Below are positions 22,901 through 32,289 of a stretch of DNA of 64,000 nt, piece by piece. Position numbers and translations under genes: made by a program. The DNA comes from Eumeta japonica (Eukaryota > Arthropoda > Insecta > Lepidoptera > Psychidae). The stretch is from positions 163,239-227,238 of the forward strand of contig BGZK01001015.1 in the NCBI GenBank assembly GCA_005406025.1. The letters run 5' to 3'. Under the pieces are notes generated by a model. It did not search any database and was not told the DNA's origin. It worked only from the letters and a program-made list of their open reading frames with translations. Each line of letters starts with the position of its first letter. The stretch's first letter is position 1.

Positions 22901-25799
22901 TAGGTCGTGGGAAAATGCTTTTTCATATTTTATAAATAAAAAGTTGCAGTTAAATCTCTTTGGTTATGTATGTTGTTTGTAACAGGCTAATTTTGATACC
23001 ATTAAACAGATGACATTTAAAAAAAAAAGTAAAAATGGTGTCCCACCATTTTTCTATTATTTTGCTATACACCAAAATGAATCTAACGTAGAAATTTAAT
23101 ATGTTTTAAAATTTTATTGCAAAAAAAAAGAAAAATGTGACACAAGCTGCAAAAAAAATTGTGATGTTTTTGAAACTAATGCTGTATAGATACGAGTAGC
23201 ACAAAACCAATTAAAGCGTTTTCAGTCTGGTAATTTTGATATCAAAAATGAACCTCACTGTGATCAACCTATTATGGATAAGTCGATAACATTTTAGAAA
23301 AAGTAGAGCAAGATCGGCATATTCATTCTTACGACATAGCTGAAGAGCTGGGGTTTGACCACAAAACCATTTTGACCCATTTGAAAAAAGCTGGATAAAC
23401 AAATAGCTTGACACTTGGGTTTCACACAAGCTCAATACAAGAAATCTAATGAATTGTGTACTTATTTTCGATTCTCTATTGAAACATAATGATACCAAAT
23501 CATTTTAGAAAAGATTGATCACTGCTGATAAAAAATGGATTACCCATAACAAGAAAGAGTGAAAAAGCTCTTGGTCAAAAAGCAAGTAAGCTCCACAGAC
23601 TATAGCGAAACTCGGATTAACTTGCAACAAGTTAATGTGTATGATTCATGGCATTATTCATTATGAGCTTTTACTGCCAGCTAAAATCACCAGTTCGGAT
23701 CTCTAGTGCCAACAGCTGATGGGATGCAAGCAAGAAATAGAGACAAAAGGCGGGAATTGATCAACAGAAATGTGGTTTTTCACTATGACAACACCAAACC
23801 ACACACATTTAGCCACTCAACAAATTTTGAGATAGTTTCGTTGGGAAGTGTTAATACATCCATCATATAACCCTGACCTTGTACCTTCAGTTTTTCACAT
23901 GTTTCAGTCTTTTCAGAATTCTTTAAGAAGTGTTAGGTTCACATCAAGAGAGGACTGTCAAAACTACTTAACACAGATTTTTGATTGGAAATCCCAAAAT
24001 TTCTACAGCAATAGGATTATATCACTACCTATGAAATGGCAACAAATTGTTGAACAAAATGGCATATATATATTATAATTAAATGTATATAAAAAATTAT
24101 GAAAAATTATCTCAAATTTAATATGAAAAACTTTTTCCCCGACATTATATTTCATTATTATTGAAAATGATTTTAGATATTTTTGTTATATTTTCCATAA
24201 ATATACATGTAGTATAAAAAAAAAAAAAAATATATATATAAATTCCATTTTTTATAGAGTAAGAAACAATTTTAAAAAAACTTTCCATTAAATAATGATA
24301 ATAAATAATAGATTGTGACAAAATAAAGCACATAGATAATAGTTCCATAGATTAACACCTACATACAAACATAGAAACTTTATATCTACATAATGTTAAT
24401 GTGGATGGAACTATGGGTGACCGATGTCTGCACATGCAAACAACTTAAGAAGTTGCAAGGAAGACTTCAATAACAAAAAAAATCAATGAATTTCAGAATT
24501 TATGTCCATCTGTTTATTATCGTACATTTATATATCAACAAGTGACACTCTATACTATGCTTCTAATTGAACAGGATGTTCATAGTAGCATTGTTTTGAA
24601 TCTAAATTTTAAAATGTGATTTATATGCACTATACCATATAAATGATATCAGACAAACTAAGTTCCAATTTTGTATACTTATAACAAGAACAATGAAAAC
24701 TTGAGAACAACATAATTTTAATTTCCTAAATTATCCTTTTTAAATAGTGTATGCAAATGTTCATATTTGGCAATACAAGTATGAACATTTATTATGATAA
24801 ATACATTACACATCCAAAAATATACAGTGGAATTTCAATAATTCGTAAACCTCGTTAAGTCGAAATCCTCATTAAGTCAAAAAAAATTGCCATTCCCTTC
24901 CGATAAACCCCTAAATATACAGTATCTCGGATTATTGAGACTGTAACTGGAAAAAATTTTCCCTACCAAGTATTGATAATACAAATTTATACTCTAAAAC
25001 TTGATTTCAAAAAGGAGACTCCGTAAGTCATAGTTGGTAAAATATAATGACGTTTCACTTGGAATTCTCCGAAATAATAGCAATGAATTCCAAAATGATT
25101 GTTCGGGTTCGGCGCTTCTAATCTATTGTTTTTGTCTTGTACACGTGCAATGAATGAATACATTCATGAAACTTTCTAAGTAACACAGCTGTGTGAATGT
25201 TATGTTTGTTCCTTGTCGACACAGTCATATATATTTCGAAGTTCTTGTTAAGTCGAAAATTAGTTAACTCGATTTTTTTGCATTTCTCTTGACATTCGAG
25301 TTATTGAGATTCCACTGTAGTTACAGGTAGAAATTAATAGAGCGTCTTTCATTTCATTTACACTCTACTGAACAAAGACCTTGTACATATAGAATTTTCT
25401 TTAAGATTAGTATTTACCTATAATTTCTTCACCTTCTGTTTCCATAAGCATAGACTGTTCTTCAGTGTGTTCAAATTCTACATCAGTTGACATATTGATA
25501 TCTCCTTCATCATGTCCAGTTCCCAAAATGTCTGCTTCAGTAACTACAACATCTTCAGCATGTCCAAAATCAACCTGATATCGAAAATAATGAAGATATA
25601 GTTCTTATTTACATTTGTAATTTTGGGAAACTGTGGTAGAAATAACAAGGAATAGGTACTATGTAAAAAAGGTTGACGAAAGACTAACTGTGATTTTATA
25701 AAATTATAATTTTCCAAATAAACAATAAATACTAGTTTATAAACTACTTACACCTATGGCACTATCCAAGTTCAAAGGGTCATCGAGATGAGGATCCAT
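309..25799 (-). CDS. LIN54: LIN54/Mip120, DREAM-MuvB DNA-binding subunit (18 coding exons, 3' end outside window)
   Basis: Coding exons in transcript order: 25799-25752, 25574-25418, 22574-22480, 22387-22265, 20437-20182, 19103-18994, 17788-17728, 16535-16390, 10418-10298, 9897-9818, 7886-7827, 7541-7421, 5233-5153, 5075-4999, 4299-4072, 3877-3767, 2616-2508, 501-309. Each has AG/GT borders and all phases join into one open frame of about 725 codons. The start ATG opens [16 protein letters not shown]. The N-terminal half is low-complexity Ser/Thr/Gln/Pro-rich, as in LIN54. Exons 11-12 join into VPGKGIQYIRLV, resembling a conserved block of vertebrate LIN54. The last visible exon carries the first cysteine-rich CXC domain. 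Known role of the family: binds CHR promoter elements and recruits MuvB/DREAM to repress or activate cell-cycle genes. The second CXC domain and C-terminus lie left of position 1. Introns hold many transposon remnants. Identity is near certain from the CXC exon; some short exons depend on my splice choice. Confidence 0.92.
502..2507. other. LIN54: LIN54 intron 17, AT-rich
   Basis: No exon or recognisable transposon is seen. It contains a short hairpin at 2012-2052 (separate entry) and a slightly GC-richer patch near 1850-2060. Confidence 0.7.
2012..2052. repeat. 17-bp hairpin with 7-base loop
   Basis: Arm 2012-2028 (CAAGGATCCCTCACAAT) pairs with 2036-2052 (ATTGTGAGGGGTCCTTG). The only non-Watson-Crick position would be a G-U pair in RNA. 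The loop is tagatac. It lies in a LIN54 intron. Confidence 0.8.
4455..4645 (+). repeat. Degenerate interspersed repeat with 'cccgcggcttcgcccgc' core
   Basis: Positions about 4475-4495 read gcccgcggcttcgcccgc, followed by text like 'gccaaatttcaagtcaatc'. I remember this pairing as a very common arthropod and lepidopteran repeat in which a 'cgcggcttcgcccgcg' start leads to a 'ccaaatttca' motif. The family name is not certain. It sits in the LIN54 intron between 4300 and 4998. Confidence 0.55.
4900..4933. repeat. Perfect 15-bp hairpin with 4-base loop
   Basis: Arm 4900-4914 (AATAAAATGAATGAC) is the exact reverse complement of 4919-4933. The loop is ACTA. It lies in a LIN54 intron. Confidence 0.8.
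5626..6306 (+). pseudogene. RNase H domain and tail of retrotransposon ORF2 (broken)
   Basis: The frame from 5626 shows the RNase H motifs in order: [12 protein letters not shown] (first Asp), [13 protein letters not shown] (Glu), [13 protein letters not shown] (Asp), and in the continuation [12 protein letters not shown] (last Asp). A TGA at 5992-5994 interrupts the frame where the longer copy has TGG (Trp). The frame reopens directly after it and runs to 6304. Distal to that, a 46-bp duplication and frameshifts destroy the Cys-rich tail. Not a host gene. Confidence 0.8.
6375..6466 (+). repeat. 46-bp tandem duplication inside the retrotransposon tail
   Basis: 6375-6420 and 6421-6466 are near-identical units (ctggaagttcgttctggaag and ctggaagtttgttctggaag starts). 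The matching region of the larger copy near 35725-35770 has only one such unit, so the duplication arose after the copies split. Confidence 0.8.
7887..9817. other. LIN54: LIN54 intron 10, AT-rich
   Basis: No recognisable gene or transposon. Small open frames here have AT-rich composition and no family likeness. Confidence 0.6.
10847..11760 (+). mobile_element. Non-autonomous interspersed repeat, GGGTTCC-ended type (copy A)
   Basis: It starts with ttttagggtcc. Downstream it contains aataaatatttctatggggg, a stretch like 'tacatgtaacagaagctgg', 'cggaaatattcgctccgaaag', 'gtgtccctccccc', and near 11640-11700 'ctgtgcgggaaacatgg' and 'gcatttcttcatagtaatgg'. The same blocks occur in the opposite orientation at 55785-56500. 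I recognise the type as an abundant lepidopteran repeat without coding capacity; I cannot name the family. A (TG)n array lies inside. Confidence 0.72.
10886..11048. repeat. (TG)n microsatellite, interrupted
   Basis: An impure run of tg dinucleotides with gtgg and gtgcgtgtt interruptions. It creates a spurious minus-strand His/Thr-rich open frame. Confidence 0.95.
11930..12236 (-). mobile_element. Partial inverted copy (A') of the GGGTTCC repeat
   Basis: It ends in ggaaccctaaaa at about 12225-12236, the inverse of the left end of copy A. Inside, 'tgttgaaaaaaaatttttt', 'gttacatgtatgg' and 'caaatatttattttt' are the reverse complement of 11150-11270. 'tagacggacatgacaaaactataagggt' type sequence follows, typical of this repeat's end. 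It forms a long inverted repeat with copy A. Confidence 0.72.
12237..15029. other. LIN54: Part of the long LIN54 intron 8, nothing recognised
   Basis: AT-rich DNA between the GGGTTCC repeats and a retrotransposon remnant. No exon or transposon coding region seen. Confidence 0.5.
15030..15480 (-). pseudogene. Degenerate C-terminal reverse-transcriptase tail (RTE/jockey-like element)
   Basis: Reading the minus strand, 15471-15274 gives [20 protein letters not shown], resembling the 'LTxxxxKKLxxCxRxMER' block after the RT domain of common lepidopteran non-LTR elements. Further along, about 15160-15040, [13 protein letters not shown] and [14 protein letters not shown] match the usual 'RWxDDIxxxxxxxWxxxAQDRxxWxxLxxAYxxQ' ending. 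Frameshifts separate the blocks. Assignment is by remembered pattern only. Confidence 0.6.
17960..18205 (+). pseudogene. Mariner-like transposase C-terminal remnant
   Basis: [20 protein letters not shown] followed by [12 protein letters not shown] fits the mariner C-terminal block 'FPxIKxxLRxxxFxTxEEAVxAF'. After a frame change [10 protein letters not shown] matches the usual 'KCIxxxGDYFE' ending. Terminal repeats were not identified, so it is only a fragment inside LIN54 intron 6 (17789-18993). Confidence 0.65.
18575..18870. other. GC-rich patch with a short ORF inside a LIN54 intron
   Basis: GC content jumps against the AT-rich intron. gccaccatgg at about 18581-18590 starts a 64-codon Arg-rich frame ([14 protein letters not shown]). 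Two related motifs, gggccttgcaaac and ggcctcgcaaac, recur within about 60 bases. It looks more like a repeat fragment than an exon; no splice sites fit the LIN54 frame. Confidence 0.35.
20733..20781. repeat. Perfect 21-bp hairpin with 7-base loop
   Basis: Arm 20733-20753 (TTTGGTTTTATTATATATGT+A) is the exact reverse complement of 20761-20781. The loop is cattgtc. It lies in LIN54 intron 4. Confidence 0.85.
21410..21660 (+). mobile_element. SINE-like element (tRNA-related head)
   Basis: gtgggtttgattcccgcc (about 21448-21465) is a near-consensus Pol III B box. It is followed by tgccttgagtctgagtgttt and a tail ending in atatttatttattta near 21660. I remember the 'ttgagtctgggtgttt' and 'atatttatttattta' combination from lepidopteran SINEs. 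The A box is weak and the 5' end is uncertain. Confidence 0.55.
22900..24147 (+). mobile_element. Decayed mariner transposon (Hsmar1/cecropia-like)
   Basis: Imperfect terminal inverted repeats: left ttaggtcgtgggaaaatgct, right (reverse complement) taatgtcggggaaaaagttt. Both are flanked by TA (22898-22899 and 24148-24149). The length of about 1.25 kb is normal for mariner. Transposase remnants fill the inside. Located in LIN54 intron 2. Confidence 0.85.
23180..24078 (+). pseudogene. Mariner transposase remnant
   Basis: Blocks in order, in shifting frames: a helix-turn-helix stretch [20 protein letters not shown] with [25 protein letters not shown] text around 23530-23560; HYELLLPAK with [16 protein letters not shown] sequence near 23660-23750; a '[18 protein letters not shown]' block around 23770-23820; [20 protein letters not shown]; and [20 protein letters not shown] with a [18 protein letters not shown] end. 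The catalytic Asp positions lie in frameshifted or stop-containing context, so it cannot be active. Confidence 0.85.
24825..25317. mobile_element. Pogo/Tigger-like MITE
   Basis: Ends are CAGTGGAATTTCAATAATTC and, inverted, CAGTGGAATCTCAATAACTC, with TA at both flanks (24823-24824 and 25318-25319). Internally the two ends repeat a 'gttaagtcgaaa' motif in opposite orientation. At 493 bp with no transposase frame it is non-autonomous. CAGT... ends and TA targets fit the pogo branch of Tc1/mariner. Confidence 0.75.
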
Positions 25800-25907
25800 T
25801 GCTACAGATATAACTACGTAGCAAAACGAATTAATTAATTGTAAATATAAACATGTCTAGCCACTATCATTGTAAATACATCGGTATTCATTATAAGTTC
25901 AAACGCA

Positions 25908-25919
25908 GCCGCCATTTTA
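25908..25919 (-). promoter_or_regulatory. YY1/Pho-like motif upstream of the LIN54 start
   Basis: The plus strand reads gccgccatttta, whose complement contains AAAATGGCGGC, a good match to the YY1/Pho core. It lies about 110 bases upstream of the LIN54 ATG at 25799, a common distance for this motif around a transcription start or in the 5' UTR. No TATA box is evident. The call rests on motif and position only. Confidence 0.4.
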
Positions 25920-27059
25920 TACTGTCAAAACCAAAACTGAACTTCACAATCAAAGTCGCCACGGTTGAAAACAAATCGCCAAGAAACAAAACAAAAACAG
26001 AAGTCTTTAAAACCCACCAAATGAACCAGTATAACTGTGGCGTGTAGCATACATCTATAGTTTTAATATGACCATCAAATTATTACGCAATTCACAACAA
26101 TTTACTAGATATTTTACTACAAAACCGTAAATATTTTCATGGCGCTTATTTCAATTTCATACCATTTCTAGTATGACCAACATCTAGAATAAAATTATAT
26201 AGATACGTTCATTTACGATTATTCTTTCTTAAAAATTCTACTATTGGCCAATTATTTAATTTAATAAGCATTAATTTTATATTATTATACATACCTATTT
26301 TTTTTATACCTACACATGTATAATATTATCATTGCGGAAATTCATTTGTTAAAGTATTCATGATAAAATAAAAGGGTTCTTCGGAAAGGAATAAATAACA
26401 TGAATTTAAGATACTTATCACACCAGGGAAATTCATAAATATAGTCAAGGTCGCATTAATTAAATGCAGGCGCGGTTTTATAATTTCATTGTATATGAAT
26501 TTTTTGTATAATAACTTATCTATCAATGATAGTAGACAAAAAAAAAAAGAGTATTTTAGTCGTATGTTTAAGGGGACAACTGTTCTCTCAAAATCGCAAT
26601 ACACATTCAATTTAAATTCATTCGAGATCAAAATAGAAGCAAAACCGCGATTGAGATTGATATCGATCGATACAAAAGATGAAGGGATTCATTTTATGTC
26701 CATGCTGGAGAAGCTGCAGACTAGGTGTGGGACGTTACGTCATTTTCAAGAAACGTAACGAAACCAAATACGTCCACCAACTACACAGTTACACACGAAA
26801 CGAAAATAAATTAAATCACTGTTTTGTGTTTGTAGCTATACAGTTAAATCAATACATTAACTTTCCTTCATACTTTATTCAGGCTTAGCACTGACTGTAT
26901 TAAATATATTTATGATTAATTAGTGTTTACTATGATTTTAATAAAATTATTAATGGAGGCGTATTTTAAAGTTAATTTGATCGTATATACAATGATTATT
27001 AATATGTACAAGATTGAAGCGATATATCGCATATATATATCGACATTTTTTTTAAATAT
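25920..27059. other. Intergenic spacer upstream of LIN54
   Basis: AT-rich. Short open frames (26329-26631, 26489-26758) lack any family likeness and are probably chance. Nothing else recognised apart from the LIN54 promoter region at its left end. Confidence 0.5.
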
Positions 27060-28250
27060 CGATTTATGTCGCCCACTACTAGTTTGGTGTGATGCGTGAT
27101 ATGGCATCACGCGTTTGAGAATAACGCATTTACAAAAATCACTACTTTTATGTTGACTCGAAACTAGTGATTCAGTTACATATCGCGTCACAGGTTATTG
27201 TATCTAGTGACGTGAAATAACGCCCATGTCTGCTGCAGACATACTTCCGGTTGGTTCGTCGTTGCGATCGGTCGCCTTCGGTCCATTTCAGTGGATTCCG
27301 CTTAGTACACTGCGTAACTATGTGTGCAGTGTTCCTGTGAGTCGAGTTCCAGGTGTCGCACTCCGCGCATGTAAGAGTATGCGCAATACAGCACAGTATC
27401 CACCATGTGTCGACAATCAAACCACGTGCGTTCGTCCGGAATATTCACTCCAGCTTACTATGCCGTCTGCACGCCTAGCCTTCACCCGGTTTCTGTGCCT
27501 AGGGTGTACTCCCGCACGGTTACGCTTCCGATATCCGATTGCATTTTAGTTATTTCGTGTATTTTACACACGTAAACGGTTGGTCATCGACTACGTGAAA
27601 ACGACTCGCATTTGTTAAATCAGCAGTGATCCTATAGAGGGGGATAAACGCTCAAGCGGCGGCCGTCAGCGGTCGCTCCCTGTTATCGGTGTCCCATCCA
27701 ATTCCGACTTAATATCGGTAATGTTACGTTACAATTTTAAGTAACGATTATAGGTCATTTTTAAATTTAATTTAGTGATTTTAGGGCTTATGGCCTTCGA
27801 CCGAAAGCGTTAATTTTTAACCGCCTTCAGCGGTTATTGCTGTCCCGTTTCAATATACGCTTAAAAACGTCGTCGGTGAGTTAATTTATTACACAGTGTA
27901 ATAAACATTTACTTAATTACTATGCCTTTTCCCAGGGCACCTTTTTCACCTATGACGTTATTATACGTCGTGGTAACCCAGAAGGGTTTCAAACGACATT
28001 TCGCGAAGTTGGTACCCCCGTGTGCCTTCTGGCCGTTTCAGAATGAAGCTGTAAAATCCTTCGGGCTAACGGCAGAGCCGTTATTATGTTTCATAAAGGT
28101 TTTAGTCCATGCAAGTCGCATACACCCCGTACGCTCGGGTGCACGAACTGCCTATATTAGGTTTTTGCTTCCTTCCCGTCGTAAGGAAAGAAATACAAAA
28201 AAAGAACTGCAGGCATTAACTATTATATTAAATAGGTGATATTATATTAA
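27060..28250. other. GC-rich island of unknown nature, perhaps repeat-derived
   Basis: Composition changes sharply from the flanks, with many CpG. Two plus-strand open frames, 27226-27549 (107 codons) and 27922-28239 (105 codons), show no domain I recognise. Two related motifs occur: gtcagcggtcgctccctgtt near 27666 and ttcagcggttattgctgtcc near 27826. A 10-bp-arm palindrome tttattacac/gtgtaataaa sits near 27886-27906. Candidates: 5' leader of the retrotransposon downstream, an LTR-element fragment, or a CpG-rich promoter. I cannot choose among them. Confidence 0.4.
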
Positions 28251-28829
28251 ATAGATGAGACCTTACCTTTTACCTGAAATAATTATTGCTTAATATCTTG
28301 AATAAAATATTTGATTAAAAATACATGCGTTCCTTATTATTAAATCATAAGTAAATATAGAGCTACCAGTATTTTTCTATAACCAAGGTCTGTCGGGCTT
28401 TTAACAACGTAACATACATCAATTGCTTTAATCACTTTTAGGGATGATGATATTCTTCTGGCGATTCTTCTCACTTGCCTCATTTTAAACTGAAGATTTT
28501 TCCAGTTTTCTTCCTCTAGGAACCACCTATTTTTATGATTTAAATTCAGTTATCATTTCCATAACAAAAATGCACTTTTTATATTTAAGTAATAAAATGT
28601 ACGAGGATACAAAGAAAATTGATACATTTGGTTTCCAAATCATAAATAGAAAGTGCGCCCCCCGCAATAAAGCGAACACAATTATCAAAATCGAAGTATT
28701 TTTGTATTTGATGTTTCTGTAAAACATTATTGAAGTGAAACTCCTTTAGACCCATTGGGGTAAAGTTTCCTCTTACGAGACTGCTAGATTATATTTAATG
28801 TAATACATGTGTTTCTTATTTTAACTATC
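28251..28829. other. AT-rich spacer
   Basis: No gene or known repeat recognised. A short direct repeat attatattaaatag occurs twice at about 28221-28255. Confidence 0.45.
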
Positions 28830-30110
28830 ATAAACCTATGATTGAATTTAATAAAATTTTAATATTAATTTTATTTATAAAGATCCTATAAAATTGGCCT
28901 AATATTAATCGGGTTGGAGACCTTATATATAAATTAAAATTAATTATTGTAAATTAATTAAATTTAACTGGATTAAACTGAATTGGGCCAATAATCTTAG
29001 TCCCAATCTTAGTCCCAATTTTCTATTTCTTGTTTATTACTGATATCATCGTTATTGATTTATTTATTTTATTTACTTATTAATTGCTACTGATTTAATT
29101 TAACACAACTAAATTAATAACTGCACACCGGATAATGGCTGGATTGCTGAAAATCCGACTTTAACCTGTCAAATTATAATCTTCTAAAATTTACTAATAT
29201 AAATTTATTTATTTAATTCATTCAAATTATAAAATTGTTAAATTTAATATAAATTTAAATATTAAATTTATTTATAAAAATCTTATAGAATTGGCCTAAT
29301 ATTAATCCGGATTGGAGACCATATATAAATTGTAAATTAATTATTATAAATTAATTAAATTTAACTGGATTATTATTATAAACTAATTAAATTTAACTGG
29401 ATTAAACTGAATTGGGCCAATAATCTTAGTCCTAATCTTAGTCCCAATTTTCTATTTCTTGTTTATTACTGATATCATTGTTATTGATTTATTTATTTTA
29501 TTTACTTATTAATTGCTACTGATTTAATTTAACACAACTAAATTAATAACTGCACACCGGATAATGGCTGGATTGCTGAAAATCCGACTTTAACCTGTCA
29601 AATTAAAATCTTCTCTAAATTTACTAATATAAATTTATTTATTTAATTCATTCAAATTATAAAATTGTTAAATTTAATATAAATTTAAATATTAAATTTA
29701 TTTATAAAAATCTTATAGAATTGGCCTAATATTAATCCGGATTGGAGACCATATATAAATTGTAAATTAATTATTATAAATTAATTAAATTTAACTGGAT
29801 TATTATTATAAACTAATTAAATTTAACTGGATTAAACTGAATTTGGGCCAATAATCTTAGTCCTAATCTTAGTCCCAATTGTCTACCCTTATTTATTACT
29901 GATATCATCACTATTGATTTATTTTATTTAATTTATTCTATTTACTTACTAATTGCTACCGATTCAATTTAATTCAACCAAATTAATAACCAAATCAATT
30001 TAAATATTCAACAATTGAACTGTTTATCAACCCAACTACATATTATACCTTGCAATTATTTTAATTTGATCCTTGCAATTATTTAATTTGATTGAATTTC
30101 ACCGAATCAT
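28830..30110. repeat. AT-rich tandem array, about 3 units of about 400-430 bp
   Basis: The marker ttggcctaatattaatc recurs near 28895, 29290 and 29720. Two central blocks including gcacaccggataatggctgg recur near 29123 and 29552, and ccaataatcttagtcc recurs near 28988, 29414 and 29848. The second and third units are almost identical; the first is shorter by about 30 bases and the last decays near 29930. It stands directly upstream of the retrotransposon, like 5'-UTR monomers of some non-LTR elements, but the link is inferred. Confidence 0.85.
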
Positions 30111-30699
30111 TAATCTGCAAAACATAAATTGTTATTAAAATTGTTATTAAATTGTCACTAATTATTAATAATTATAATTATTACTGACTAATTAAATTAT
30201 TTCTGATACCTCAAATCGACCAACTAAATTAATTTAATGTATATAACTATCAATATTTAATTAAATTGAAAATTTATTTTAAATTTACTAATTATTAATA
30301 ATTATAATTATTACTGACCTCAAATCGACTAAACTAAATTAAGTTAATGTATATAATTATCAATATCTAATTAAACTGTAAATTGTAATTTATTTTAACT
30401 TGCTAACTAATTATTAATAATTATAATTAATTAGGATCTTATTATTGTATTGTCTTAATTAAATTATCCTGTAAATAGCACAATAGATAATAATCTAAAT
30501 TATCAAACTGCTTTGTCTTACCTCATAACCACTGACTGATTAACCAATTAACTAATATTCCAGCTGTTACATTATATTGTACTGCCTGTTAATACCGACA
30601 CTTAATTACATCCAATTACATTTCATCTCAGATCTTAGACTGCTAATCCCTTGTACGTGTGACTCGTTCGCACATACATAGATCATAATAAAATAGTAA
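30111..30699. repeat. AT-rich segment with smaller degenerate repeats
   Basis: attattaataattataatta recurs near 30161, 30291 and 30412. A 'taaattaa(t/g)ttaatgtatataa(c/t)tatcaatat(t/c)' block occurs twice (about 30222 and 30337). No coding sequence. Confidence 0.6.
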
Positions 30700-30884
30700 A
30701 ACAACAAAATAGCAAAATGAGCAGGAGAGTTACGGAGACCATGCCGCGCCGGGACGAGGTGCCCCAAAAGGGGCGCAGAGGCGGGTGGCAGGTCGGAAAC
30801 TGGCGTCCTGGCAAAGGCAAGGCAGGAGCGGCGAAAAGCTCGCCAAACCAGCAACCCTGACCTTTCCCTTGGAGCTGGCAGCAT

Positions 30885-32190
30885 CGAGATGCCGAGGCAG
30901 ACAGAGACACCGGAAGGTGCCTCCGTCGCGCCTGTGGGGGTTTTGCGAAGCGGGTCAGTCCCCGCCAACCATCCTCCGCCTTCACCAGCACTCGGCCGCC
31001 AATACAGTCGCCGGCCTCAAGGTCGCAAGAGGGCTCCGCGAAACCGGGGGCCACCGCCGCCAACCGGGCGGCGGTAAAAATAACAGCCCTCACTAGGGGA
31101 GGCGAGGGACGAGCTAGAAGCGTTGCGCAATATAAGCGGGAGGTGAAAACCTCCGTCTGCGAAAAATTGCAGCGCATCGCTGCCTCGCCCTTAGCCTCGA
31201 AGAGTCTCGCCCACCACATTCTGGAGGTGGAACGGGAGAAGACCAAGAGGGCTCGCGACCTGAGGCGGCTGAGAAACGACTGCAAAGACGACGGAGCACC
31301 ACCTCGACAGATGTCTGAGGGTGGAAACCGCCGTCGCCAACATGGCGGCCGAGATCAAGAGGACGCAGGACGCCATAGACAGGATGGACATCCCAACAAG
31401 TTGGAGGGCTCCGCAAGACACTGGAGATCAAGCCGACGACCTATGCGGCGGCTGCGGCAAAGCCGAAACTGCAAGCGGCCGCGAAGCCGCAAGTTCCTGG
31501 CCCAAAGATCGCCGCTGCCCACACCCTTATCGTCTCGTCCCGATGCGCCAACCACACCAGTGACCAGGTGGTCAAAGCCATCAGGGAGGTGGTTGATGCA
31601 AGGGAAATGGGGTGGGGTGGATAGAGTGAGGAAAGCCAGGAACCAGAAGGTCGTCCTCACATGCGTGTCCGATGACGCTATCAAGCGCATCGAGACGCGC
31701 ATTAAAACTAAATCTAAAGATCTCCAAGTGTCCAAACCGGAGCCATCGCTACCACTTATCATTATACGGGATGTCCTGAAGGTCAATTCCGACGCACAGA
31801 TCGTTGAATCGCTGAAGAGGCAAAATGGGCACACCACCGAAGGTCTCGGTTGGAAAGGTCGAGGCGCGAGTCCGCTACCGCAGACGTGCGCGAAACCCCT
31901 CGAGTGCCATCCGGTCCTCGAGGTGTCGCCGCGCTATATACGCGTCTCATTAAAACCGGCTACGTGTATGTGGGGTTGCAGCGGCGACCGGTTTGGGACC
32001 AGTCGCCTCTAGTGCAGTGCTCGCGCTGTCTTGGTTTCGGCCATAGTAAGAAATGGTGCCGAGAACAAAATGACAAGTGCGCGCACTGTGGAGCGATCAC
32101 AGGTCCCGTGTCCAGACCGCAAAGCTGCTCAACCCCAAAGTGCATAAACTGCACGAGCCGGCTGCGAGGACGTCGCCCATTCGGCACTTA
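30885..32190 (+). pseudogene. Retrotransposon ORF1 (gag-like) with CCHC knuckles, frameshifted
   Basis: Pieces in different frames. Basic Pro/Arg-rich start (about 30889-31077). Coiled region SVCEKLQRIAASPLASKSLA with ILEVEREKTKRARDLRRLRN (31150-31280). Then VANMAAEIKRTQDAIDRMD in another frame. Next DQVVKAIREVVDAREM, and VVLTCVSDDAIKRIETRIKT (31650-31710). Finally the knuckles QCSRCLGFGHSKKWC and KCAHCGAITG (about 32010-32100). The frame switches at least four times. Confidence 0.82.
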
Positions 32191-32289
32191 GCCAGAATGC
32201 GGCGTCCGCGCCAAATGGAACGCTATAGCGCGGACAAAGGTCGCGTACTGTTAGCGGCGGGCGCCTCGGCTGCCCAAAACCGTACTCAC

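Noticed and set aside
27226..28239. Two frames of 105-107 codons as possible genes
   Set aside because: No domain or splice continuity that I can support; reported only as an unassigned GC-rich island.
30606..31285. Long minus-strand frames opposite the gag region (up to 200 codons)
   Set aside because: Shadows of the GC-rich retrotransposon ORF1; the plus strand carries the recognisable blocks.
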